15,265 nucleotides of DNA from CAYRAV01 sp964422365. Lineage in GTDB: Bacteria; Bacillota; Clostridia; Lachnospirales; Lachnospiraceae. This document shows positions 5,738-13,006 of this stretch, piece after piece. A program made the position numbers and the translations under genes. The notes beneath the pieces are model-generated. The model had not been told where the DNA came from. It ran no database searches and was given only the letters and a program-made list of their open reading frames with translations. Location of the stretch: NCBI GenBank assembly GCA_964422365.1, contig CAYRAV010000072.1, forward strand, positions 1 to 15,265, written 5' to 3'. Numbering within the stretch: the first letter of the stretch is position 1; every line of letters starts with the position of its first letter.

Positions 5738-5832
5738 TTCTGCATGGCTGAACATAACTAAAAGTGTAACTATCCAGCCATGCCATTCATAATTTACCAG
5801 AATGTACATTATTACCAAAAAATTAACCTTTT
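5738..5832 (+). repeat. Dispersed intergenic repeat, fullest copy B
   Basis: It starts TTCTGCATGGCTGAAC (also at 12956). GCATGGCTG (5742-5750) pairs with CAGCCATGC (5775-5783), then CATTCATAATTTACCAG and an ACCAAAAAATT tail follow, as in copy A at 734-782. It fills the space between two convergent genes. Confidence 0.65.
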
Positions 5833-5837
5833 TTCTA

Positions 5838-6287
5838 TTATTTTGAAATAATCTTAATCGTAATATTACATTCCGAAACAAAATTCTGATTCATTTCCAG
5901 TCCATATTTTAAAAGGACACCAATGGCATTTTCTTCCTCCACCAGTTTAAATTCTGTTGTATCCAGCCCCACCATAATTTCTCCAAATGGAGTATTATAA
6001 TAAGTAATATTTATTTCATTTTACACAAAAACCATATGTGTATTGTTTATTCCCGTTTTTAATACTTCTACAGTATGTGGTCCAATTCTTATAATATTTT
6101 TTGTAATCCCTTTTTCTCCTGTTTCTCCCTCATCAATCTCTTCATAATATACTTCATGCTTCCCATCTACATAATGGTAAATCCCAGAAGAAATTACTTC
6201 TACTGGTCCATCATCTTCCATTCCATTCTGCATGCCCTTAATTGCAATGATTACATCTTTTGTCATAAACTTCCTATAACCTTTCAT
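5838..6287 (-). pseudogene. DUF1934 (YwiB-like) protein gene interrupted by one in-frame TAA
   Basis: The upstream part (88 codons from ATG 6287, or 81 from ATG 6266) reads TKDVIIAIKG, then a GxYHYVDGKHEVYYEE segment and THMVFV. A TAA follows at 6023-6021. The same frame continues without another stop for 60 codons, starting NEINITYYNTPFGEIMVG and ending ITIKIISK with a TAA TAG pair at 5840-5835. The downstream part carries the family's conserved Y-NTPFG segment and LKYGLEMN strand, so this is one gene of about 142-149 codons, the usual family length, with a single nonsense codon. A G-to-T change of GAA is the simplest origin. DUF1934 proteins (B. subtilis YwiB) have a calycin-like beta barrel of unknown role. 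ATG 6287 overlaps the murI stop as TAATG, which suggests coupling; ATG 6266 has AGGA in front and fits the family start better. A read error is possible. Confidence 0.85.
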
Positions 6288-7093
6288 TAATACTGCTCAA
6301 TATTGATATCCTTTGTCTCTATCACTTCACATGGCAATATGGTATTTGCAAAGCTTTTGAATTTTCCGGCACCATCACTTACATAATATTTATGTTCTGC
6401 ATAACTGGATGTACTGCTCAAATCCTTTTCCTCTAATATCTTTTTTAATGCTAGTGCAGTTTCATATGCAGGATTGACCAGTGTTACCGCATCACCCATA
6501 ACTTTTTGCAGAGTATGGCGTAATAATGGATAATGGGTGCATCCTAACACCAGCGTATCGATATTATACCCTTTTAATTCACTTAAGTAACGTTCTGCAA
6601 TTTCAATCGTTACAGAATCATAGAGCCAGTTTTCTTCAACTAGTGATACAAATAAAGGACATGCCTTTGTATAAACTTGAATCTCCTGGTTGATTCCATG
6701 TAAATATTGACTGTAAATATCACTATTGATTGTTCCTTCCGTTCCAATTACTCCTATACAGTTATTTTTTGTGGCCGCTGCTGCGGTCTTAGCTCCCGGT
6801 TCAATGACACCTACTACCGGAATATCCAGCTCTGCCTTTATTGTTTCCAAAGCAAAAGCACTTGCCGTATTACAGGCCACTACAATTGCCTTCACTTCCT
6901 GTGTCTGTAAAAATTTCACAATCTGTCTTGAAAATTTAATAATTGTATCTTTGGATTTGCTGCCATATGGCACTCTTGCTGTATCTCCAAAATATACAAT
7001 AGATTCCTTTGGGATCTGGCGCATAATCTCTCTTGCTACAGTCAAACCACCTACACCAGAATCAAATACACCTATTGGAGCATTTCGTGTCAT
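6287..7093 (-). CDS. murI: Glutamate racemase
   Basis: This cytosolic, cofactor-independent enzyme makes D-glutamate for the second position of the peptidoglycan stem peptide. The 268 residues match the family. GVFDSGVGGLTV (8-19) holds the N-terminal D11/S12 pair, YFGDTARVPYG (34-44) follows, VVACNTASA (71-79) supplies catalytic C74, and VLGCTHYPLL (182-191) supplies catalytic C185 and H187. An in-frame TAA 6 codons upstream of ATG 7093 fixes the start region, though the ribosome site is weak (AGAAATT), unlike its neighbours. It lies 144 nt behind ddl, and its stop overlaps the start of the DUF1934 gene by TAATG. Together with ddl it gives the operon a peptidoglycan precursor role. Confidence 0.96.
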   Translation of the reverse strand: MTRNAPIGVFDSGVGGLTVAREIMRQIPKESIVYFGDTARVPYGSKSKDTIIKFSRQIVKFLQTQEVKAIVVACNTASAFALETIKAELDIPVVGVIEPGAKTAAAATKNNCIGVIGTEGTINSDIYSQYLHGINQEIQVYTKACPLFVSLVEENWLYDSVTIEIAERYLSELKGYNIDTLVLGCTHYPLLRHTLQKVMGDAVTLVNPAYETALALKKILEEKDLSSTSSYAEHKYYVSDGAGKFKSFANTILPCEVIETKDINIEQY

Positions 7094-7166
7094 AATTTCT
7101 GTAATTACTTAAATTTTATAAAATACTGCCCTTTAAGTAATTTCCCCTTTCTCCTGTCATTCTGTC

Positions 7167-7203
7167 GGACAACCTCTGGCTAATCTTCTGCCAGACACTG
7201 TCC
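7167..7203. other. Stem-loop in the ddl-murI gap
   Basis: On minus, GGACA...TGTCC encloses TCTGGC...GCCAGA with 3-nt internal loops on each side that could form G-U pairs. No U-tract follows. A smaller ATGCG/CGCAT hairpin lies nearby around 7213-7228. It could be a processing or attenuation site between ddl and murI; the gap shows no small gene. Confidence 0.4.
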
Positions 7204-7237
7204 TGCTTTTCAGTTATGCGGCAGTACGCATCTGTAT

Positions 7238-8290
7238 TTATCTATCATATGCTGTCTGAATTAATTTTTCTACCAATTCTTTCTTGTCTATTCCTTTTGC
7301 TTTCCATAACATTGGATACATACTGATGGATGTAAATCCTGGCAGTGTATTGATTTCATTGAAAATTACTTCATTTGTATCCCTCTGCAGGAAAAAATCC
7401 ACTCTCGATAAGCCAAAACCATCTACTGCCCTGAAAATTTTTACTGCTGCTTCCCTGATTCTTTCCTCCGCTCCTTCTGGTAACTCTGGCTCAATCACTG
7501 TTTTTGATTCGGGACTGTTATATTTCGCTTCATAATCATAAAAATCTGCTGCTGCTAAAATCTCTCCTACACCTGATGCCCTTACTGTATCTGCAGCTAA
7601 TACTGCACACTCTAGTTCTCTCCCAATAATTGTTTCTTCAATTAAAATTTTTCTATCATGCTTTGCTGCCAGCAAAACAGCCTTTTCTAATTCTTCCCTG
7701 TCATGTGCTTTAGATACTCCCTGTGAGGAACCTGCATTAGATGGCTTCACAAACACAGGATATGATAATTTTTTCTCTACCTTTTTAACTATATTGTTCA
7801 TATCCTGCAATTCATGTTTTAATACCACTACATAATCAGCCTGGCGGATATCTAATGTATCAACAATTATTTTTGTATAAACTTTATCCATAGAAACTGC
7901 TGAAGCCAATACGCCGCAGCCTACATATGGAATATTTGCAAGCTCTAACAATCCCTGTACTGTTCCATCTTCCCCATAAAGACCATGCAAGACCGGAAAT
8001 ACTACATCTATTTTTACATTTGCCACTTTCTCATCTTCTATAAAAAGAACACCTTTCTGTCCTGTATCCGGAGACAAAATAGCAGTAACTTTTCCCTGCT
8101 TCCATGCACCTGATTTAATATCTTCTATGGTATTCACTTTTAACCAATGTCCCTCTTTTGTAATTCCAATCATAATAATATCAAATATATTTTGATTAAT
8201 ATTTGAAATGACTGTTGTTGCAGAAATACAAGACACTTCATGCTCTGAAGACTGGCCTCCAAATAAAACAGCTATTGTTTTCTTACTCAT
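7238..8290 (-). CDS. ddl: D-alanine--D-alanine ligase
   Basis: This cytosolic ATP-grasp enzyme joins two D-alanines to make the dipeptide end of the peptidoglycan stem. The 350 residues show the N-terminal motif LFGGQSSEHEVS (9-20), GEDGTVQG (106-113), the ATP-grasp FVKPSNAGSSQGV (180-192), EETIIGRELE (218-227), and the Mg-binding RVDFFLQ...IFNEINTLPGFT (296-320). The omega loop reads DFYDYEAKY (249-257), with the tyrosine typical of D-Ala-D-Ala ligases rather than the residues of VanA-type D-Ala-D-Lac enzymes, so I expect vancomycin-sensitive precursors. The start is preceded by AAGGGA about 7 nt away. A good sigma-A promoter (8326-8354) lies about 28-30 nt before the start, so ddl probably leads an operon with murI and DUF1934. 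Confidence 0.97.
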   Translation of the reverse strand: MSKKTIAVLFGGQSSEHEVSCISATTVISNINQNIFDIIMIGITKEGHWLKVNTIEDIKSGAWKQGKVTAILSPDTGQKGVLFIEDEKVANVKIDVVFPVLHGLYGEDGTVQGLLELANIPYVGCGVLASAVSMDKVYTKIIVDTLDIRQADYVVVLKHELQDMNNIVKKVEKKLSYPVFVKPSNAGSSQGVSKAHDREELEKAVLLAAKHDRKILIEETIIGRELECAVLAADTVRASGVGEILAAADFYDYEAKYNSPESKTVIEPELPEGAEERIREAAVKIFRAVDGFGLSRVDFFLQRDTNEVIFNEINTLPGFTSISMYPMLWKAKGIDKKELVEKLIQTAYDR

Positions 8291-8325
8291 AATAGTATCC
8301 CTTCCCTTAATTTTATTGCTATTTT

Positions 8326-8354
8326 ATTGTAACCTTAAACAGGGAAAGAATCAA
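8326..8354 (-). promoter_or_regulatory. Sigma-A promoter of the ddl-murI-DUF1934 operon
   Basis: On minus, TTGATT (8354-8349) and TACAAT (8331-8326) are 17 nt apart, and the leader to the ddl start is about 30 nt. The promoter lies in the 160-nt gap after spoIIR, so ddl can be transcribed independently of sporulation. Confidence 0.6.
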
Positions 8355-8450
8355 CTGTAAAATTTCATGTGTTTCATCACAGCCGCTATTAGGAATGGTT
8401 AAGAAATAACTTTTAAATAGTGTATCTGATTTTTCTTCGAGAGTGCCGCA

Positions 8451-9170
8451 TTACTTTGAAAACCACTCTGCTATCTTCCATTTAATTTCAATTTTAGAAT
8501 CTGTACCATGTTCCTCTCGGATGTCTGAAACCTCTGAATTCTCCTCTTCTACTGTAAGCAGTGTTTTATAATTCTCCTCACCAATTACCTCTTCTAATTT
8601 CTCTTTTGATTCCTCCGGTACAATGCTATATGTACCATCTATAAAACACAAACTTGGAAATAATACACACCACCAGTTTTTTCCCTGATGTCCTCCTATC
8701 TTTACTTGAACTGCCTGATAAATACCTGCTGGAAATACGAGATCTCCATACATTTTAACCGGAAATTCCTGTTCGCCTAATGAAGCAGTTACAGAATAAG
8801 AATATCCTTCTTCTGTGATCACGTCCTTTGCAATTTTCTCCAAATCCTGCAGCCTGCTGCCCACTATCTCCCTTGCTGTTTCCAATTGTTCTGCTTCCTT
8901 TAAAACCTCTTTCAAATACCTTACAATCTCATCCTTTACTTTCAATTTTAGTGCCTGATCTTCCTCTGTATCACTATTTGCAATCACATGCAGCCTTAAA
9001 ATCTCCTCTGCAATCTCCTCCTGTGTGGTCTTAGAATCCATTTCACTCACAATCGATTCACTGTCATTTAAAAAACCTGCATAAATATTATACTTATTCA
9101 GAAAAATTAGAATCCCCATTGCCAAGAATATTGTTCCAACTATAAAACAACTGTTATATCGTAATTTCAT
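8451..9170 (-). CDS. spoIIR: Stage II sporulation protein R
   Basis: SpoIIR is made in the forespore, is exported to the intermembrane space, and signals the protease SpoIIGA to activate pro-sigma-E in the mother cell. From ATG 9170 the protein has 239 residues. An N-terminal hydrophobic segment (about 8-24) serves as signal or anchor. The family hallmark RLHVIANSDTEEDQ lies at 59-72, and the second conserved block NWWCVLFPSLC at 165-175. ATG 9176 and GTG 9173 are also open, but GGGGG sits best, 8 nt, before ATG 9170. Forespore genes use sigma-F; a possible -10, GGTTATACT (9214-9206 on minus), matches the sigma-F consensus, but its -35 is poor. The presence of spoIIR implies a spore-former or a recent descendant. 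It is followed after 160 nt by ddl, which has its own promoter. Confidence 0.95.
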   Translation of the reverse strand: MKLRYNSCFIVGTIFLAMGILIFLNKYNIYAGFLNDSESIVSEMDSKTTQEEIAEEILRLHVIANSDTEEDQALKLKVKDEIVRYLKEVLKEAEQLETAREIVGSRLQDLEKIAKDVITEEGYSYSVTASLGEQEFPVKMYGDLVFPAGIYQAVQVKIGGHQGKNWWCVLFPSLCFIDGTYSIVPEESKEKLEEVIGEENYKTLLTVEEENSEVSDIREEHGTDSKIEIKWKIAEWFSK

Positions 9171-9324
9171 CACCATTTCCCCCTTGTTTTTATGATCTCA
9201 ACCCCAGTATAACCCATTTTTAATAATGAATAACTGTTGAGAATAGATTTTCTAGAGTATCCATCTACAAACACACTCTACCATATCAAAATTCTTTCCA
9301 TTTCTCTTTTCTGTATACATTTCC

Positions 9325-9354
9325 TTGCAAAATCTTTTTCTGCTATGGTATAAT
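9325..9354 (+). promoter_or_regulatory. Sigma-A promoter of ispE-gntR
   Basis: TTGCAA (9325-9330) and a perfect TATAAT (9349-9354) are 18 nt apart, with an extended TG before the -10 (TGGTATAAT). The start is expected near 9361, giving a leader of about 47 nt to ispE. Confidence 0.7.
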
Positions 9355-9407
9355 AGACACATACTCTATTGTATACAAAATACAAATCTATATGGAGGTG
9401 CATTTTA

Positions 9408-10274
9408 ATGAATGAAATTACATTACAAGCACCAGGAAAAATTAATCTGGGATTGGATATTGTTGGAAAAACAGAAAATGGATACCATCTCTTAAAAATG
9501 GTAATGCAGTCTGTAAAACTTTCTGACACAATTACAATAAAAAAATTAAAAGATGGGAATTCTACTATTACATTGACTACTAATAAAGAAGAACTTCCCA
9601 CAAATTGCGATAATTTAATCTATAAAGCAGCAAACCTTCTGATGGAGGAATTTCATATCACAGATTCTGTTCATATCCATCTTGAAAAAAAAATACCAAT
9701 TGCTGCCGGTATGGCTGGCGGAAGCACCGATGCTGCTGCTGTACTAAAAGGAATGAATACCTTATTCTGTCTTTCTCTTACACAAGAAAATTTAATGAAA
9801 CGCGGTGTAACACTAGGCGCAGATATTCCATATTGTATTCTGGGCGGAACTGCCTTGTCTGAAGGAATCGGCGAAATACTAACCCCAATACCTTCCAGCC
9901 TGAACGGTTATATTATTCTTGTAAAACCGCCTGTTAATGTGTCTACAAAATGGGCATACCAAAATTTTAAAAAAGAGTTGGTAACAAAATCCCCGGATAT
10001 TGACCTTGTAGTAGACAGCCTGAAAAAAAATGACCTTTCCACAGCCTGCACTGGTATGGAAAACGTATTAGAGGCAGTTACCATTCCTGCCCACCCTGTT
10101 ATCAAGCAAATTAAAATGAGAATGTGGGAACTTGGCTGTAGCTTTTCTCTTATGAGTGGAAGCGGTCCCACTGTTTTCGGGCTTTGTGCGGAAAAAGATA
10201 AAGCAGAATCAATTACAGAAACACTTACAAACGAATTTTCAGATTCTTTCGTAACACTTACGACTTACCAGTAA
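9408..10274 (+). CDS. ispE: 4-diphosphocytidyl-2-C-methyl-D-erythritol kinase
   Basis: This GHMP-family kinase phosphorylates CDP-methylerythritol in the MEP pathway to IPP and DMAPP. The 288 residues have the family length. APGKINLGLDI (8-18) contains the catalytic-region lysine K11. The glycine-rich ATP loop is IPIAAGMAGGSTDAAA (97-112). GADIPYC (137-143) supplies the catalytic aspartate D139, and MSGSGPTVFGL (249-259) is the C-terminal GHMP motif. A TTG at 9369 is also open in frame, but GGAGGTG lies 7 nt before ATG 9408 and the family N-terminus fits that start. The gene has its own promoter and is followed after 15 nt by gntR, so the two are almost certainly cotranscribed. Confidence 0.97.
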   Translation: MNEITLQAPGKINLGLDIVGKTENGYHLLKMVMQSVKLSDTITIKKLKDGNSTITLTTNKEELPTNCDNLIYKAANLLMEEFHITDSVHIHLEKKIPIAAGMAGGSTDAAAVLKGMNTLFCLSLTQENLMKRGVTLGADIPYCILGGTALSEGIGEILTPIPSSLNGYIILVKPPVNVSTKWAYQNFKKELVTKSPDIDLVVDSLKKNDLSTACTGMENVLEAVTIPAHPVIKQIKMRMWELGCSFSLMSGSGPTVFGLCAEKDKAESITETLTNEFSDSFVTLTTYQ

Positions 10275-10289
10275 TGAGGTGATGATAAA

Positions 10290-10985
10290 ATGGAACCAAA
10301 ATTAAATTTAAATATGAATGAATACCTTCCCTTGCGTGATGTTGTATTTAATACATTGCGACAGTCTATTTTAAAAGGAACATTGAAACCGGGACAACGC
10401 TTGATGGAAATTCATCTGGCAAAACAACTTGGTGTCAGCCGTACACCTGTAAGAGAAGCGATTCGTAAATTGGAATTAGAAGGTCTCGTTGTAACACTTC
10501 CCCGAAAAGGTGCTGAAGTGGCACAGATTACAGAAAAAGATCTAAGAGATGTTGTAGAAGTCCGTTGTGCCTTAGAGGAACTTGCAGTTGAACTTGCCTG
10601 CCAGCGTATTACTACTGCCCAAATTGTACAATTAAAAGAAACAGTAAAGGAATTTGAACATGTCATGAAAAATGGAGATGTTACGACACTTGCTGAAATT
10701 GATGTAAAATTTCATGATATTATTTTTACTGCCACTGATAACCAAAGGCTGATGCAGATGATTAATAATCTGCGGGAGCAAATGTACCGCTACCGCTTAG
10801 AACATCTAAAAGATGTAAGGGAACATGAACTTCTCATAAAAGAACATGAACTGATTATATCTGCACTACAGAAAAAAGACATAAAAAGAGCAAAAGAAAC
10901 CATGGTATCTCATATTAACAAACAAATCTCATCAGTTTCCCATGCACTGCGGGAAACGCAAGAAGAAACAGAGGAAAAGTCATAA
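10290..10985 (+). CDS. GntR-family transcriptional regulator, FadR/FCD subfamily
   Basis: The 231-residue protein has an N-terminal winged helix (about 14-82) with LRQSILKGTLKPGQRL, the recognition region LAKQLGVSRTPVREAIRKLELEGLV, and a wing with PRKGAEV. An all-helical FCD ligand domain (about 86-212) follows. The likely metal or effector ligands are D138, H142 (DVKFHD), H186 (KEHELI) and H208 (VSHI), the FCD arrangement. Such regulators respond to small organic acids or sugar acids; the effector cannot be read from the sequence. It starts 15 nt after ispE with GAGGTGA as ribosome site. Pairing with ispE may reflect shared transcription rather than control of isoprenoid synthesis. It ends with a short charged tail (RETQEETEEKS) and a hairpin shared with the convergent sporulation gene. 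Confidence 0.93.
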   Translation: MEPKLNLNMNEYLPLRDVVFNTLRQSILKGTLKPGQRLMEIHLAKQLGVSRTPVREAIRKLELEGLVVTLPRKGAEVAQITEKDLRDVVEVRCALEELAVELACQRITTAQIVQLKETVKEFEHVMKNGDVTTLAEIDVKFHDIIFTATDNQRLMQMINNLREQMYRYRLEHLKDVREHELLIKEHELIISALQKKDIKRAKETMVSHINKQISSVSHALRETQEETEEKS

Positions 10986-11009
10986 AAGAGGGCTCTGTCC
11001 GTCGAAAAA

Positions 11010-11054
11010 GGCAATCCCTCTGTTGATCTTATCAAGTCATCAGAAAAGATTGCC
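11010..11054. terminator. Bidirectional terminator between gntR and the SPOCS-LysM gene
   Basis: GGCAATC (11010-11016) pairs with GATTGCC (11048-11054), with an inner TTGAT-CTT-ATCAA hairpin. On minus TTTTTC follows directly; on plus a weaker ACTTTTAATTTT follows. A second pair, AGAGGG (10987-10992) with CCCTCT (11016-11021), shares one base with the first stem and could compete with it. Confidence 0.65.
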
Positions 11055-11128
11055 ACTTTTAATTTTGCCTATATTTTTTTTCCACTACATCCTATTTCAT
11101 TTCCTATTTAAAATATGCAGACCATCTC

Positions 11129-12694
11129 CTATACTTCCTCCACTTTTTTTACAAGCAGCAGTTTTTCTCCTAATGAAAGTTTATCTCCTTCCAATTCATT
11201 TAGTTCTTTAATCTCCTCTATCGTTGTATAAAACTGCTTTGCAATATTCCAAAGTGTATCTCCCTGTTTGACCACATATCCTACCATACTTGGTTTTTCC
11301 TGTAGTTCCTGCAAGTCGAACTCTTTTACAGATAGATTTACAATATTATTTTCCTCTACTTTCTCAAATACAACTAAATCAAGGGAAATGCCTGCCTTTA
11401 CTTCCACTTCTTCCCCATCCAGCATCATGACACTCATCTGCTCTAACCGTGGTGTTAATTCAATTAGATAAGAGTCACTCATATTTCTGATTTCTACCAG
11501 CTGTGAAAATGGTACTACACCTCTAGCTGCACCAAGAGGCCTTTTGTCATCTTCTGTAATATACAGTATCTGCACTTCAATAACACCTTCTACTTCTAAT
11601 CCATTTTCTACCTGCCTCTGCTCATCTATCCGCAGCACACCTGCACTATTACAGATTTGCAGAATTTTAGGCTCTCCTGCACCAATATTGATTCTGTCTG
11701 TTACACGGACCTTGCTGTTATTTTTCATAATCAAATGGCGGTAAACAGCTTCTTTTCTTTCTGGAATAACCTCCTGCATAGTAGAATACAAATCAGATAA
11801 TACTTGAATTTCTTCTTCTTCATAGATTTTCAGATCCAGTTCTAACACAACTTCACAGTTAACCATCCTTTCTTCTCCGTCTTCATCAGGTTTTACCTGT
11901 AAATCTTTTTTCTGGATTTTTACATGAATATCAGGTATCATATCCTCACGGCAGCCATTGCAGTCTAACACATTGTGGAATGGAATTTCTGTTTCAAAGT
12001 ATTGTAATGCCGAACTGTCATCATCTCCTGCATATAGAATAAAAACAACCAAATCTCCTTTTATATTGATTTTATCCTCTAAAACCCTTGTCTCTACACC
12101 CTGCAGCTTTACTTCATCATATAAAATTTCAAAAATATTGCTTTTTCCTGATGGGATTCTGATATCTTCATTAATACGCAGTGTATCCTTTTTGTTGACA
12201 ACTAACTGTGTTACCTGCATATTTTTGTGATTCACCTGCATTGCATTATCATCATCCACGTCTACTGCAGTTTCTTCATCAAAAATTTCATTGACACAGC
12301 ATTGAATAGATAGAATAGATTTCACGCTGACTTTTCTGGAATTGATTAGGCTGGTATTCAAATCTTCTAATTCACACTGAACGCTTACTTCATCATTTCC
12401 TGTCAGTCCATCCATATTGACTAACTCTTCAAATGGAATTTCTCCTGTAATATTATGTACTGGCCGCTCCGATTCTGCTGTCATATAAAGAAGCCTAAAC
12501 TGCATTGCGCCTTTTACTCTCAATTTTCCATTCAGTGGTGTTATCTCATATAAGATAATTGTTCCCTGTTCTTTCATAATTTTCTCAATATCTGGTTTCA
12601 CATCTGGTACATTAAAATCGTCATCTAATGTAAGCTGTATATTGCTTCTACATTTTAAACCATTCATATGGATATTTTTCTTAATCAGCTCCAC
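11129..12694 (-). CDS. SPOCS (DUF3794) triple-domain protein with C-terminal LysM, sporulation-associated
   Basis: The 521 residues contain three SPOCS/DUF3794 repeats at about 27-94 (VPDVKPDIEKI ... GEIPFEELV), 179-244 (IPSGKSNIFEIL ... TEIPFHNVL) and 335-402 (IGAGEPKILQIC ... GVVPFSQLV). A C-terminal LysM domain at about 472-515 follows (GYVVKQGDTLWNIAKQFYTTIEEIKELN), a peptidoglycan- or glycan-binding module. SPOCS-LysM proteins such as B. subtilis SafA/SpoVID-type factors work in spore coat and cortex assembly in the mother cell; the exact partner here is unknown. No signal peptide is visible, fitting mother-cell cytoplasm. An ATG at 12742 is open in frame, but AAGGAGG lies 7 nt before GTG 12694, and the family start VELIKKNIHMN follows it, so I chose GTG. 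A sigma-E-like promoter lies 29 nt upstream. Confidence 0.9.
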   Translation of the reverse strand: MELIKKNIHMNGLKCRSNIQLTLDDDFNVPDVKPDIEKIMKEQGTIILYEITPLNGKLRVKGAMQFRLLYMTAESERPVHNITGEIPFEELVNMDGLTGNDEVSVQCELEDLNTSLINSRKVSVKSILSIQCCVNEIFDEETAVDVDDDNAMQVNHKNMQVTQLVVNKKDTLRINEDIRIPSGKSNIFEILYDEVKLQGVETRVLEDKINIKGDLVVFILYAGDDDSSALQYFETEIPFHNVLDCNGCREDMIPDIHVKIQKKDLQVKPDEDGEERMVNCEVVLELDLKIYEEEEIQVLSDLYSTMQEVIPERKEAVYRHLIMKNNSKVRVTDRINIGAGEPKILQICNSAGVLRIDEQRQVENGLEVEGVIEVQILYITEDDKRPLGAARGVVPFSQLVEIRNMSDSYLIELTPRLEQMSVMMLDGEEVEVKAGISLDLVVFEKVEENNIVNLSVKEFDLQELQEKPSMVGYVVKQGDTLWNIAKQFYTTIEEIKELNELEGDKLSLGEKLLLVKKVEEV

Positions 12695-12722
12695 GAAAAA
12701 TCCCTCCTTGCCATATATATGC

Positions 12723-12751
12723 AATATATGCGGGAAAGACAAAATTTATGT
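12723..12751 (-). promoter_or_regulatory. Candidate sigma-E promoter of the SPOCS-LysM gene
   Basis: On minus, ACATAAA (12751-12745) and CATATATT (12730-12723) are 14 nt apart, close to the Bacillus sigma-E pattern (kmATATT, 13-15 nt, CATACAnT). The leader would be about 22 nt. It is AT-rich, so chance is possible, but it fits the gene's sporulation role. Confidence 0.45.
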
Positions 12752-12781
12752 ATCTTTTTTTAGATATTTTCTTGTTTTTTC

Positions 12782-12809
12782 TTGCAAGATAGTTGCAAGA
12801 TGATATAAT
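12782..12809 (+). promoter_or_regulatory. Candidate promoter of the trkA-trkH operon
   Basis: TTGCAA (12782-12787) and a perfect TATAAT (12804-12809) are 16 nt apart. TTGCAAGAT occurs twice in tandem with an 11-nt period around the -35 and spacer. A start near 12816 would leave a leader of about 190 nt. Confidence 0.5.
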
Positions 12810-12815
12810 GTAGAA

Positions 12816-13006
12816 GTGAATATATGTACAGTTAGAAAATAACTTGAATTTACAGCTTGGCTGGTAAATGATTTATGTAGGGCATCCGCCCTATAGAAAC
12901 AATGGTACAATATACCCTTAGTGAGCAGGCTCCCATGTGCATATTGCACCATTGTTTCTGCATGGCTGAACTGTCACTAGAGTACCACATAGCGAGGTAG
13001 GATAAA
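12816..13006 (+). promoter_or_regulatory. Structured leader upstream of trkA
   Basis: Three stem-loops follow in order: ATTTACAGC with GCTG-g-TAAAT (12848-12869), TAGGGC-ATCC-GCCCTA (12878-12893), and a 19-bp inverted repeat with one mismatch (12895-12913 with 12941-12959, loop 27 nt). Copy D of the dispersed repeat (12956-12971) comes next. The leader is neither a recognisable ydaO (c-di-AMP) riboswitch nor another riboswitch I know. It may be regulatory or simply repeat-derived. Confidence 0.4.
12956..12971 (+). repeat. Dispersed intergenic repeat, half copy D
   Basis: TTCTGCATGGCTGAAC is identical to 5738-5753. In both places it directly follows or overlaps the end of a long inverted repeat. 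The right half found at 5775-5832 is missing here. Confidence 0.55.

Noticed and set aside
5603..5881. 92-aa minus-strand open frame
   Set aside because: It overlaps the tail of the one-TM gene, a terminator hairpin and the repeat, and is in a different frame from the DUF1934 remainder; its composition is that of antisense AT-rich DNA.
6726..7112. 128-aa plus-strand open frame antisense to murI
   Set aside because: It mirrors the murI coding strand, has no ribosome site and matches no family.
12746..12952. 68-aa minus-strand open frame upstream of the SPOCS-LysM gene
   Set aside because: It spans the trkA promoter and leader hairpins, has no ribosome site and no recognisable motif.
12816..13006. 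ydaO-type c-di-AMP riboswitch upstream of trkA
   Set aside because: The conserved sequence blocks of that riboswitch are not visible; only generic stem-loops are seen.
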